Position numbers and translations under genes: made by a program | Shown: positions 7,819 through 17,900 of the stretch, in pieces | How positions within the stretch are numbered: the stretch's first letter is position 1 | Layout: each line of letters starts with the position of its first letter | Notes under the pieces: model-generated | Database searches by the model: none | Told to the model about the DNA's origin: nothing | What the model saw: only the letters and a program-made list of their open reading frames with translations | Assembly (NCBI GenBank): GCA_965212195.1 | Contig: CBDBUW010000017.1 | Coordinates: 186,001-250,000 of the forward strand | Source: JAJCYK01 sp965212195 | Lineage (GTDB): Bacteria; Bacteroidota; Bacteroidia; Cytophagales; Cyclobacteriaceae | DNA length: 64,000 nt | Direction of reading: 5' to 3'

Positions 7819-10086
7819 TTATGATTTTGGTTTTCTAATTAATGAAAAGGGGCCTTGCCATTGTATTAAGCCATCTTCCAATTCTAATTTATGGTGGGTT
7901 TGCCTGGACGCGTCTTGGTTGGCCAGGCACCAAATCCATTGGATACCCTCTGAGTGGTGTATACTTAATACGGTATATTTATCATCACTATGAAGCAATT
8001 CTATTTTGGAAATGCTACTGTAGGAATTTATGGGAATCTCACTCACAGGATCATAGTGGCCATGGGGTTCCATGGTTGTGGCAAATACCGCACCCTGAGC
8101 GGCCGACTTCCTGATCATGATACCTTTATCACGTCTTAAATTAAATTGAGGGTCATTAGCCCCAATTCTGGTAAAAAGGATTTGATCCCCGGGATCCACC
8201 AGGGAGGTAAGGGAGTAAAACCGGTTCCCCAGCAACCAGGTGAGATTTATATTTTCGTTAGCAGGTGTTCCCTGGCTTTCGCCCCACAAATGTTGATACC
8301 CGTGGGCAGTTCCCAAGGGTTTCAGTTCTGTGTGGCCCGTGATATCGAAATCTGCCAATAACAACTGACCTTCCATATAATAAGGAAGATCAAACAGGTG
8401 CTGGCCCTCGGAGTCTACGCGGAATACATCGATTACCAGAGGCTTTTCCAAAAGGCTATCACTCATTATGGCCATGGTGCGATGCAGCTCAAATCCCGGG
8501 TAAGCATTGGTCTCCTTGGCACTGGCAATTTTTATATGCTCGCTGTCCTCAAAAAAATATCGCTGAGAATGATGCTGGCTGCCAATTTCGTATTCCCCTT
8601 TAAAGTGTGATTGTTGGTTTACCACTACGGTATTATGAGCTACTGTTTGTTTGGCCCAGGTAGTATTTTCAGGTAAATAGCCGCCCCCATTCTTGTGCTC
8701 GATGTTCACAAATCTGGCCAGACCGTAGTCCTGGACTATTTCTCGTCCATTGTCATAAAGTGAGAAGGACAGCTTGTCAAAATGTCCATGGCTTAGCCCA
8801 TGGGCAGAGTATTTCATGACCAGACTCAGTTGATCATTCTGTGGTCCTGCCCTCAGCAGTCCAATGCCCCCCTGGGTTCCCAGAGGTCCGTCACGCAGCT
8901 CCAAAGATTGCTTGATAAAGGGTTGCGCTTTATTAAGGGTAATGTCACGGGCTACCTGCAATCCGGTATCATCCAGCAAGACCTTACCCTGTAAGGCAGC
9001 GATCGATAATAACCTGGGGTCGCGACCTCCGAAGTAATAGCCTATATTGACAGCAGACACCAGCTCCCGGGATAGGTATGACATTCCTTTTTGGGCATCG
9101 TTAAATGGAAAGAAATGACCGTTCTGATCCGTAAGGTTTAAGAGCGCGTATACAGCCTTTATCAAAACGCTGTCCTTGTGGGCAAATACCTGCAGTTCCG
9201 GCTTAACATTTTGGATAGCCTCCGCAAAGAGCATGAACGGATACATGGCATAGCGTTGATAATAAGGGCCTTCTGTATAGTAACCATCTGGTGAAAAAGG
9301 GTACTCCAGGTTTGCGAAGAATCCGGACTTTGATTGGCCCGGCATTTTAATGAGCCCACCGTCATTATCTTTCAGATCCCCGGCTATGCCATCCTCCGTT
9401 AATCCATAAAGACCTCTTTCCACCAGTTCCTGGTCATCCATAACAAGTCCTATCATCCCTACTGCGGCATTGCCCCAGGTGCTGTGGTTATGGATCCGAT
9501 TGAAAAACTGGGGAGAACCGGTTGATAGAAAATCAGCGTAGGGCCGGAATAAATTCTTCTCCAGGAAGACTCGCTCTTTTTTAGACAGCCAATCATAAAT
9601 GCAATCGTAAGCCTGACTGGCATACACCAACCAATTGGCATCATTTAAGCATTGCCAGAAGATCTTACCGGGAGCATAGGACCTGTTGGTGGGATGTAAA
9701 GGCAAACTGGGGTACATGCGGGCATATTGGTTAAACATATCCCGGATATAAATGGCATACTTTTCATCCTCCAATATCTGGAAGAGCACACCTGCTTTTT
9801 GAAGGATGAGAAAATTCCTTTTATGCCTTTCGTGGGTGTACCCACCTGCAAGATCTTTAGGAATAGGGACTTCGATTCCCGAGGCAATTTCAACATCCAC
9901 CTCTTGTCTTACATCCGCCAAAGACTGATCAAATACAGGCAGTGTGCCCAAATGCCCTTTGATAGCCTTTACCCCGCTTTGGGTAAGTATGAGCTTGGGA
10001 TGAGATTGAGCCTCTAATCCTTTACAACCGCCTAATAAGATGACCATTAAAATAACGGCCGCTAATATGTGAATTGTTATTTTCAT
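7819..10086 (-). CDS. Exolytic alginate (oligoalginate) lyase, PL17
   Basis: A 755-residue lipoprotein that should release unsaturated monouronate from oligoalginate. The signal ends in LLGGC (Cys21). An alpha-toroid domain follows: RIHNHSTWGNA holds the Asn200-His201 pair expected to neutralise the carboxylate, and DGYYTEGPYYQRYA (about 267-280) holds the expected catalytic tyrosine. The beta-sandwich heparinase II/III-like domain begins near residue 400 with SAHGLSHGHFDKLSF and YGLARFVN. Length agrees with PL17 enzymes such as Alg17c. It lies between the PL6 gene (45 bases upstream) and KdgF (10 bases downstream). A lipid anchor suggests periplasmic or outer-membrane placement. Confidence 0.93.
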   Translation of the reverse strand: MKITIHILAAVILMVILLGGCKGLEAQSHPKLILTQSGVKAIKGHLGTLPVFDQSLADVRQEVDVEIASGIEVPIPKDLAGGYTHERHKRNFLILQKAGVLFQILEDEKYAIYIRDMFNQYARMYPSLPLHPTNRSYAPGKIFWQCLNDANWLVYASQAYDCIYDWLSKKERVFLEKNLFRPYADFLSTGSPQFFNRIHNHSTWGNAAVGMIGLVMDDQELVERGLYGLTEDGIAGDLKDNDGGLIKMPGQSKSGFFANLEYPFSPDGYYTEGPYYQRYAMYPFMLFAEAIQNVKPELQVFAHKDSVLIKAVYALLNLTDQNGHFFPFNDAQKGMSYLSRELVSAVNIGYYFGGRDPRLLSIAALQGKVLLDDTGLQVARDITLNKAQPFIKQSLELRDGPLGTQGGIGLLRAGPQNDQLSLVMKYSAHGLSHGHFDKLSFSLYDNGREIVQDYGLARFVNIEHKNGGGYLPENTTWAKQTVAHNTVVVNQQSHFKGEYEIGSQHHSQRYFFEDSEHIKIASAKETNAYPGFELHRTMAIMSDSLLEKPLVIDVFRVDSEGQHLFDLPYYMEGQLLLADFDITGHTELKPLGTAHGYQHLWGESQGTPANENINLTWLLGNRFYSLTSLVDPGDQILFTRIGANDPQFNLRRDKGIMIRKSAAQGAVFATTMEPHGHYDPVSEIPINSYSSISKIELLHSDDKYTVLSIHHSEGIQWIWCLANQDASRQTHHKLELEDGLIQWQGPFSLIRKPKS

Positions 10087-10131
10087 AGAGTTATTCTATG
10101 GCATTCTTTTTTGAGTTTCACACCAAGCGTG

Positions 10132-12486
10132 TTATCTAGTTAATAACCCCAGATCCAAACCGTCACTGGCCTTACCTTTCAAGGAGGAGGTGGAGGCCAT
10201 ATTGAAGCCCTCATCAAAATCCGGATCATCGAAAGTTAAATTGGCCGACTCAAATGCATCGAGGTTGTATATTATTTGCCCTGAATTGTGAAAATTTGTG
10301 TGAGTTACCGATATGATGGGCTCCCCCACCGTCAGGAACAAGTCCAAAGGCTTACTGTCACTGAGGATACTGTTTGTAATACTGGCTATCTGCACCCCAT
10401 GCAAAGCAATTGAGGCATTTTTGGGATATCGCGTTCCATAGCCCACTTGGTGCAAAACGCAATGATCTATGTTGAGGTAGGGCCCAAAGGTGCTCTCATC
10501 ACCTCCGCCCCGGTAAAGATTTAGCACCATGCCCTCGATGTTTGAGAATAAACTATTTTCCAAAATCACGTACTCGGCATTGTAAATACCAATGTCGTCC
10601 GTTTCCTTATCCAGGGCCAATACCGACCCCGTTACATTTTTAAAACTGGAATTTCTGATAACTATGGAATCGGCAAACGTTTCTTTGTAAACCCTGATGG
10701 CGTCAAAGGAATGATTAATGTCCAGATCCACAAAATCACAATGATCAATGATCAGTTTATAGTTGCGATTCATGGAGTACTTACTGGTGCGTATAATGGA
10801 GTTGCCAGGGCCATCAGGTGAGGAATTGCCATCAATTCTCAACCCCTTCAATTCCAGGGCTCCTCCATTTTCAATATTGAAAAGAGACTTCTTTTCGGTT
10901 TTTACAACCGGTTTTTCATCGAGCCCGTGGCTGACCACCACCGTTAGTGGATGAACTATATTAATCGACTTGGTTTGCAGATACTCTCCGGGCGCTGTCA
11001 ACTCAATGATGTCCCCTGGTTCGGAGTCCATCACCGCCTCGTAAAGGGTATTGATCCCTGGTTCAATGGTAAGCACTGTTCCCCTAACAAAATGAAGCTC
11101 AATATCTTGCTCTGGGTACCAGTCAACTCCGGTGTTACTTTTAGTAGCCGCAAGTTTTCGGATGTCCGATCCCGCATTAAGCAATGCGGTATCTAGGGGA
11201 AGCAGTAAGCCATTACCGTGGTCTTCTATATCAAATGACTTTGACTCAAAGCCATCATCTTGCAGCGGCTTTATGTTAGGGCTCAAGGCGTTATTTTCGA
11301 ATTGAATACCGCTAATGTCGTCATAAACCGTAAATATCTCTGCGCGCTCTTGATGGTAGATCACATTATTTTTGACAGTAGTGTTAATAGGTACCGCTGA
11401 TCGTTCCTCATCACTGCCGGCACATAACTGGATGTGATCGCAGTTAATAAAAGTATTGTTGGACGCTTCTCCACCATCTACCTGGAAGTATCGATTCAAC
11501 GGGGAGTTCGGTACCCCGTTCATGATCACCAAGGCCCCTCTAAAGCGAAATCCTGTCAGATCCTGAAAATGGTTATTGATGGCCTTATTCCGCTCGTTGA
11601 TAATTCTGATACCGCCGGTATGCTGTTTGCCATTGCCAATGAAAACATTGGCCTCTGCCACATTATCATTTCCATGCCTGTAAGTGAGCGTACCCCGGCA
11701 CTCATAAAAGGTATTATTCCGATAAACATTGTGACCGGATTTACTGGAAATGATTTCATGTTCCCCATCGCAACGATCGAAAAGATTATTCTCCACGGTG
11801 GTGAAAGAATTACTTAAAGAATGATGGCTGGTGCCGATTCTTAAAGTCTCCCCGCCGTTGGCCCCCAGGTTTTGTCTGGGTCCAAAATGGTTATGATCGA
11901 TTTGATGGTAGTTTTCTTTGCTTTCATCGCTGTTTATACGCACAATCACGGTCACACCCCGGTTGCGCTTACCCACCATATAGTTATGATCGAATCGATT
12001 ATGCTTGCCATATAAGGCCACCCAGGTTTCTGTTTCAAATCTTTCAGGATTGTTGTAACTGTCGATGACACATTCGGTGACTCGGGTATGGTAAGCCAGG
12101 TTGTCATTGTCTTTCTTAAAACTGATCACCTCATTGGTGGGAGTGTAGCCATTCTTAAAAACTAGTCCTTCCACCAAGAGATACTGTCCGGCTATTCTGA
12201 GGTTGGATTGACCTTGTAACAGAACTTTCCCTTTCTCCTCTACGGTTAAAGTAATAGGGGCCTCTTCAGTTCCTTCCGCTTCAAATAGTAATTCAGCATT
12301 TTCCCAAATGCCATTGGCCAGGGTGATCACATCTCCGGGGGAAGCTTCGGAAACAGCCTGGTTGAATTCATCAATATTGCTAACCAGGTGTTTGGGAGCT
12401 AAAGAATCACCGCAAGAATATGTCAAACCCATTTCTAAGAACAGGGCAGCCAGGATTATTTTCTTAGTAACATGGTTAAAGTGCAT
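10132..12486 (-). CDS. Alginate lyase, PL6 (chondroitinase B-like parallel beta-helix), copy 1
   Basis: A 784-residue lipoprotein (lipobox LTYSC, Cys25). The N-terminal parallel beta-helix carries the PL6 active site: GEHEIISSKSGHN with Lys249 and acidic residues at 242-244, then TYRHGN with Arg270. These are the family's catalytic Lys and Arg and calcium-side acids. The C-terminal half (from about residue 470) is a second beta-helix-like region, as in two-domain PL6 enzymes. PL6 lyases prefer guluronate or mixed blocks. The start lies 5 bases after the stop of a 35-residue lipoprotein ORF. A paralogue of nearly the same length is at 20558-22873. Confidence 0.93.
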   Translation of the reverse strand: MHFNHVTKKIILAALFLEMGLTYSCGDSLAPKHLVSNIDEFNQAVSEASPGDVITLANGIWENAELLFEAEGTEEAPITLTVEEKGKVLLQGQSNLRIAGQYLLVEGLVFKNGYTPTNEVISFKKDNDNLAYHTRVTECVIDSYNNPERFETETWVALYGKHNRFDHNYMVGKRNRGVTVIVRINSDESKENYHQIDHNHFGPRQNLGANGGETLRIGTSHHSLSNSFTTVENNLFDRCDGEHEIISSKSGHNVYRNNTFYECRGTLTYRHGNDNVAEANVFIGNGKQHTGGIRIINERNKAINNHFQDLTGFRFRGALVIMNGVPNSPLNRYFQVDGGEASNNTFINCDHIQLCAGSDEERSAVPINTTVKNNVIYHQERAEIFTVYDDISGIQFENNALSPNIKPLQDDGFESKSFDIEDHGNGLLLPLDTALLNAGSDIRKLAATKSNTGVDWYPEQDIELHFVRGTVLTIEPGINTLYEAVMDSEPGDIIELTAPGEYLQTKSINIVHPLTVVVSHGLDEKPVVKTEKKSLFNIENGGALELKGLRIDGNSSPDGPGNSIIRTSKYSMNRNYKLIIDHCDFVDLDINHSFDAIRVYKETFADSIVIRNSSFKNVTGSVLALDKETDDIGIYNAEYVILENSLFSNIEGMVLNLYRGGGDESTFGPYLNIDHCVLHQVGYGTRYPKNASIALHGVQIASITNSILSDSKPLDLFLTVGEPIISVTHTNFHNSGQIIYNLDAFESANLTFDDPDFDEGFNMASTSSLKGKASDGLDLGLLTR

Positions 12487-12491
12487 ACTTT

Positions 12492-12599
12492 CTATTGATT
12501 TAAAGGAACCACAGGCTCAAAAGGATCCATGATTAGCGGCGGTTGCGGATCCTCAGAGCAACTGATGAGTAAAAGAAGTAACCACAAATACGGGCTCAT
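12492..12599 (-). CDS. Very small lipoprotein (35 residues)
   Basis: An ATG at 12599 opens a 35-codon frame ending in TAG at 12494-12492. The product starts MSPYLWLLLLLISCSEDPQP, a textbook lipoprotein signal with lipobox LISC (Cys14), and has only 21 residues after the cysteine, proline- and acid-rich. The stop is 5 bases before the ATG of the PL6 gene, so translation may be coupled. It could be a real mini-lipoprotein or the signal-bearing remnant of a lost gene. No family is recognised. Confidence 0.45.
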   Translation of the reverse strand: MSPYLWLLLLLISCSEDPQPPLIMDPFEPVVPLNQ

Positions 12600-12755
12600 A
12601 CTAATTGGCTTGTTCAAATGAGTTTAATGATTCCCACTACCAGGAAGATCTCCGCCAGAATAATTCACAGCATCTTCATGCAACTCTCCAATTAGTGTCG
12701 CTGGCTGAAAATATTATAATCAAAGGTCCATGTGGCCTATTTTATGATGGATTCC

Positions 12756-13508
12756 CTAGGAGAACAGCAATCCTCCGTTTATATCCACATTGGCGCCCGT
12801 CATGAAAGAAGTTTCTTCCGAAGCCAGGCATGCTACCAGATTGGCAACCTCACAAGCTTCGCCTTCGCGTCTCAAAGGTGTGCCACCAGCTACTTTAGTT
12901 CGAACCTCATCTTTTGTAAAGGTATCGTGGAAAGTAGTTGCGATCATTCCTGGGCAAAGTGCATTAACTCTAATATTCTCTGGTCCTAATTCTTTGGCCA
13001 TAGCCCGGGTAAAGGTCATCACAGCAGCTTTGGATGTAGCATAAGCCGATGCTCCGGGACCGCCACCGTCACGGCCTGCTTGTGAGGCAAAGTTGACGAT
13101 GGAAGCTCCCGATTTCATATAGGGAACCGCTGCTTGAGTGGCCAGGAAAGTTGAGGTTACGTTCAACTGCATAATATAGTTAAAGAAGTCCTCATCCATT
13201 TCTTCCAACTTCTTGCGGGCCACCAATCCTCCCGCTACATTTACTAATACATGAATTTCAGGGCCATAGGCGTTGATGGATTCGGCTACCAGATTCGCCA
13301 CTTCCGCTTGTTTAGTCATGTCTCCTTTAACAGCCACAGCCTCTCCGCCGGCAGCCTTTATTAATTCCAAAGTCTCATCAGCAGCTTCTCGATTGTTAAA
13401 ATAGTTGACCACTACCTTGGCACCTTCTGAGGCCAACTTGACAGATACTGCCCGTCCGATGTCCCGTGCGCCACCGGTTACTATAGCTACTTTTCCATTT
13501 AAGTCCAT
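12756..13508 (-). CDS. SDR-family reductase, probable DEH reductase (to 2-keto-3-deoxygluconate)
   Basis: A 250-residue short-chain dehydrogenase. TGGARDIG (11-18) is the nucleotide-binding turn, with Asp in place of the usual Gly at one position. The catalytic residues are Ser142, Tyr156 and Lys160 in SAYATSK. The usual NNAG reads VNVAGG. In alginate operons an SDR of this kind reduces 4-deoxy-L-erythro-5-hexoseulose uronate with NAD(P)H, feeding KdgK. It lies after SusD, separated by a GC-rich hairpin. The reaction is inferred from context; the SDR fold and active site are seen directly. Confidence 0.87.
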   Translation of the reverse strand: MDLNGKVAIVTGGARDIGRAVSVKLASEGAKVVVNYFNNREAADETLELIKAAGGEAVAVKGDMTKQAEVANLVAESINAYGPEIHVLVNVAGGLVARKKLEEMDEDFFNYIMQLNVTSTFLATQAAVPYMKSGASIVNFASQAGRDGGGPGASAYATSKAAVMTFTRAMAKELGPENIRVNALCPGMIATTFHDTFTKDEVRTKVAGGTPLRREGEACEVANLVACLASEETSFMTGANVDINGGLLFS

Positions 13509-13575
13509 ATTTAATATTGTATTTGTGTTTTGATAATCCGTTTAAACTGTCATTCCTGCTATTAATTGCAAAATT

Positions 13576-13601
13576 GCCCCTGTCTGTTTAAGGACAGGGG
13601 C
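13576..13601 (-). terminator. GC-rich hairpin between susD and the SDR gene
   Basis: GCCCCTGTC and GACAGGGGC form a perfect 9-bp stem with an 8-base loop. On the minus strand only a short AATTTT follows, so it may act as a weak attenuator or mRNA-stabilising structure rather than a full stop. Its place, just after SusCD and before the catabolic genes, fits a role in making SusCD transcripts more abundant than those downstream. Confidence 0.6.
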
Positions 13602-13626
13602 GAAAAACTAAACCATATGAAACTTC

Positions 13627-14970
13627 TTAATAGCCATCATTTTGAGTAATTGCGCCATCACTTGCTAGCACTTCTGAGTTTGGAATAGGAAACAGGTGAT
13701 AATTCGCATTAATCGATTCTCCCATTTCAGCATCAACAGTACCTGTTCTAACCAAATCAAACCATCTCTGTCCCTCAAAGGCCAGTTCTACTCTTCTTTC
13801 GTCATAAATAGCCTGTCTTACCAAGGCCTGAGTATTAAGCACTGTGTGATCCAAAGGATTTAATCCAGCCCTGGTTCGAATAGGATCTAATACATCAAGT
13901 ACTGCTTCAGCAGAAGCACCAGTTTCATTCATTGCTTCTGCATGTAACAGCAGCACATCCCCAAATCTCAGCTCTATCCAGTCCTGATCAAGACCGCCCC
14001 ATTTTGGGCCTGTCATGGCTGTCTCATCGATAGTTAATGCTCTTCGTAAATCTGTATTACCTCCATCAGCCGCTTCGATAGCGTCAAAAGCAGCAATTAA
14101 GTCCGGATCCAATGGCGCAAGCGATTTTGTATCGCCTCCACTAAACCATCCCGGAAACAGGGTAAAACCGTATTCATCTTCTATGGAAGATGACAATTGG
14201 GTGGCAAATATGATTTCAGAATTCAAGTCATTTTCCTCACCAAATATATCAGCAAAGTTTGCTTGTAAACTAATCCCTGCCCCAGCAGCGCCGTTTACCA
14301 CGGCAGCAAGCTCAGTTGCCGCATTGCCAAAATCACCCATGTGCATATAAACTTTACCCAAAATGCCTCGAGCTGCGATTTGAGACGCTCGACCACTTGC
14401 TATTTCAGAATCATCTAAAGCCAATATGGCATCTTGCAAATCAGGTATGATCACATTGCTATAGACAGTGGCAGCCGGTTGCCTCGCTAAAGTGGATTTA
14501 TCTGACACCTCTGGTGCAGCAGATAAATTCACGGTCACATCACCAAAGGCCAGAACCAGCTTGAAATAAGATAGAGCCCTTAGAAATTGAGCTTCACCTA
14601 TCTCAGTAGCATCCGTTGAATTTTCAATTACGTTGTTCGCACTTAATATTGACTTGTATAAATTGGCATAAAAAGGGCGAAAAAATTGCTCTACCAAATC
14701 TCCACCTGCTAAATCCGCATTGAACCGGTCAAATGCAGGATATGGCTCTTCGTCCATCAACATATTGTCAGCTCTGAAGTCGCCCATTACTGCCATAGGT
14801 GTGGTTCCAGCCTGCTGATAATAATATGCGGCAAACAAAACTTCATTATAAGACGTCAAGGAACTGGCTTCCGCTTCTAGAGGTGGTACTTGATCCAAAT
14901 CATTGTCACATGCTGTTATCAATAGCATTGAACCCAATATTATATATAATGTTTTCATGATTTTCTTCAT
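13627..14970 (-). CDS. susD: SusD/RagB-family outer-membrane glycan-binding lipoprotein
   Basis: A 447-residue surface lipoprotein with signal ending LLITAC (Cys about 21). The N-terminal tetratricopeptide-like helices (YYYQQAG, NVIENS, GEAQFLRALSYFKLV) and the C-terminal RRVELAFEGQRWFDLVRTG segment are hallmarks of SusD-family proteins. It captures alginate oligomers and acts as a lid on its SusC partner. The ATG at 14970 overlaps the SusC stop (TAATG), giving coupled translation. An alternative ATG at 14958 would also give a good signal. Confidence 0.93.
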   Translation of the reverse strand: MKKIMKTLYIILGSMLLITACDNDLDQVPPLEAEASSLTSYNEVLFAAYYYQQAGTTPMAVMGDFRADNMLMDEEPYPAFDRFNADLAGGDLVEQFFRPFYANLYKSILSANNVIENSTDATEIGEAQFLRALSYFKLVLAFGDVTVNLSAAPEVSDKSTLARQPAATVYSNVIIPDLQDAILALDDSEIASGRASQIAARGILGKVYMHMGDFGNAATELAAVVNGAAGAGISLQANFADIFGEENDLNSEIIFATQLSSSIEDEYGFTLFPGWFSGGDTKSLAPLDPDLIAAFDAIEAADGGNTDLRRALTIDETAMTGPKWGGLDQDWIELRFGDVLLLHAEAMNETGASAEAVLDVLDPIRTRAGLNPLDHTVLNTQALVRQAIYDERRVELAFEGQRWFDLVRTGTVDAEMGESINANYHLFPIPNSEVLASDGAITQNDGY

Positions 14971-17900
14971 TAAAAATTAACATTAACACCCAGCGTAAAG
15001 CTTCTTACGATCGGGCTTGCACCTTCCTGGTACCCGTATGTTGTTGGTCCTAGATAACCAGTATTGGTAATCTCTACACCTTCAGGATTAAATGAGGTAT
15101 AACTATCTGCCATCAAATAAAACAAATTAGTGGATGCCAAATATATCCTGGCAGATCTCAAACCAATTTTACCGGCCAATTCCGGCTTAACTGTATAGCC
15201 TATGGTCAGGTTTCTCAATGCTACATAAGAAGCATCCTGAACCAACGCACCATGTGCATTTCTGGTCTGCTCATAATGCAGTCCACTAGCATCGGCAATG
15301 CCATCGCCTTCAACATCAAAACTATCCCGTAACCTGCCGCCAAATTGTGACTCCCAATAAATCGGGTCGATGTTGTAAACTTCTGCTCCTTGGGATCCCT
15401 GAAACTGCAGTGATAAGTCAAAATCCTTATACATAACTGTAGTATTCAAACCCCAGTAAAAGTCCGGAGTACTTGATCCTAGCTTGACATAATCATTTTC
15501 AGGATCAATTACACCATCTCCATTTTGGTCTACCACGTAATATTCAGAGCTACTGAATCCAATATTTCTAGATGGATCTGCAATATGTATGGTTTCAACC
15601 TGTCCAGTGGTTTCATATCCCCACATTTCACCGATTTCTCCACCCACATAATTCCTAAACTGAGGGCCTCTGCCACTAGGGCCTCCATAAACTACATTAG
15701 GCAATGCATCAAGATCACCCAAGCTGGTGATTTCAGTATTGACCGTAGATAGATTGGCACCAATGTTCCAGGTGATATCGCCTTTCTCCATCAGAACTGC
15801 TCCCAGCTCAAACTCCCATCCCGAACTGGTCACATCACCGCGATTAAGTACAATGGAAGGTGTACCAAAAACTTCAGAAACACTTTGATTAATCAACATG
15901 TCTTCGATATCTGAAGTGTAGTAATCTATTCCCAGTGTGAAGCGGTTTTCCACGAAACCCAAATTAATACCATAGTTGGTCTCGGTATTAGATTGCCAGG
16001 TTAAATCTGGGTTTGCTACATTTTGAGGGATAAGGAATCCTGTTCCGAAAATGGTTGGTTGAGCCTGTAACAGGCTTAAAGCGTCGTAAGGCCCTAAAAA
16101 GGAAGTAGTTCCCAAAGATCCTGTGCTGAATCGTAGTTTCAACTGAGACAGAAATTCTACGTTGTAAAATACTTCGTTATGCACATTCCATCCTACTGAA
16201 ACTGCTGGAAACGTCTCAAATCGGTTATTGGCCCCAAAGCGTGAATCACCATCTCTTCTTACTGATACTGATGCCAAGTAACGATTGTCATAGGCATAAT
16301 TAACTCTTCCAAAAACACTTCTTCTTGAAACAGTGGCGTCTACCAGATTTGTGGTTATATCCTCAGGATTTACAAACGCATAATTTATAGGCTGACCAAA
16401 TGGTATATTAGTAGCTGTTATGGTCGTTCCTTTTCCATAGAAATTTTGAAATTCTAATCCGACCACTGCTGATATATCATGTTTATCGAAGGTTCTAGCA
16501 AAATTCAAAGTGGTCTCACTTAGCACAGAAGATCTTTTAAGATCAGCTTGATCCAGGTCAGATTGATTAGTACGCTCTCGAGCATCAGCTGTTACTCCTT
16601 GATAATAATAGGTCTGGGTATCGTTAATATCTGCCCCCAGAACGGTTTTTATGTTCAACCCTTCAATAATCCTGAATTGTACGTATGCGCTGGCATTACC
16701 AAAATAGGTTCTTTGATACCTTCGTGCATTGTCAAACTTGGCTGCCGGACCAGCATCTCCAGATCCTCCTATACCATTGCGTTCTCTTCCATAATGCCAC
16801 TCATGCGCAATATCACCAGGCTGTAGCGTGTAAATACTTGAATTAATAAGACCACCACCTCTATATCCATTGTCAAATGGACGATCAATATTTGTTGCTG
16901 TTGATCCTGCATCTGCTAACGCCTGTCTTTGAGCATCCAATTGTTGAACGAAGGCGATAGACGCTGCTGTATGGTAAATAGGATGAATACTATAGGCCCT
17001 CAAAAGATCTCTCATATCATGAGGTACAATTTCCTGGTCACTATAAAATCCATTAACAGTTAAGCCAGTGGAGAACCTCCCCAGCTTTGCATCGACGTTC
17101 ATACGTCCATTAAATCTTTCAAAAGCCTGCTCTCGTACAATACCCTCAGTGTCTAAATAACCCAATGAAGCGAAGATATTTACGTCTTCACCTCCTCCGC
17201 TAACACTGAAGTTATGGCTCTGAGTTGAGCCTGTTCTGAAAAGCCAATCTTCCATACTCACCACATCAGGTGCATTGCTGTAGGCATTAAGCCTATAATT
17301 CAATAAATCGGGATCAACTTCAGAAAGGTCATAAGCATCGGTTTGTAAATCAGCAGCCCATTCACTAGCAGTTTTAAGCATTTCAATGTCCTTCCTATAC
17401 TTATTTGAAACGCTCCCGTAAACATTGTAACTAAAGTTAGCTCCACCTGATTTCCCTTTTTTGGTAGTTATCAGAATAACACCGTTTGCACCCCTGGATC
17501 CATAAATTGCAGCGGAAGCGGCATCTTTTAATACCTCCAGGCTTTCTATATCGTTGGGGTTAACGGTGGCTAAACTCCCTGTAATGGGATACCCATCCAC
17601 CACGATTAGTGGATTGGAATCTCCTGAAAGCGATGAAGCTGCTCTAATTTGGATCTTTGGGTCTGCCCCTGGTTCACCGCTTTGATTTTGGATCAAAACC
17701 CCAGGTAACTTACCTGCCAAGGCGTCATCAACGCGAGGAGACTGAATTGCGGCAACCTCAGTGCCCTCCACTTGTGCAATGGCACCAGTATTGTGCGACT
17801 TTTTACGGGTACCATACCCAATAACCACCACTTCCTCAAGTTGCGCTGCATCTGGTTGCAAGGTGATGTTAATAGTAGACTGGTTGTTTACTGCAATTTC

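Noticed and set aside
11434..11817. A 127-codon plus-strand frame
   Set aside because: Antisense to the PL6 gene with no recognisable content.
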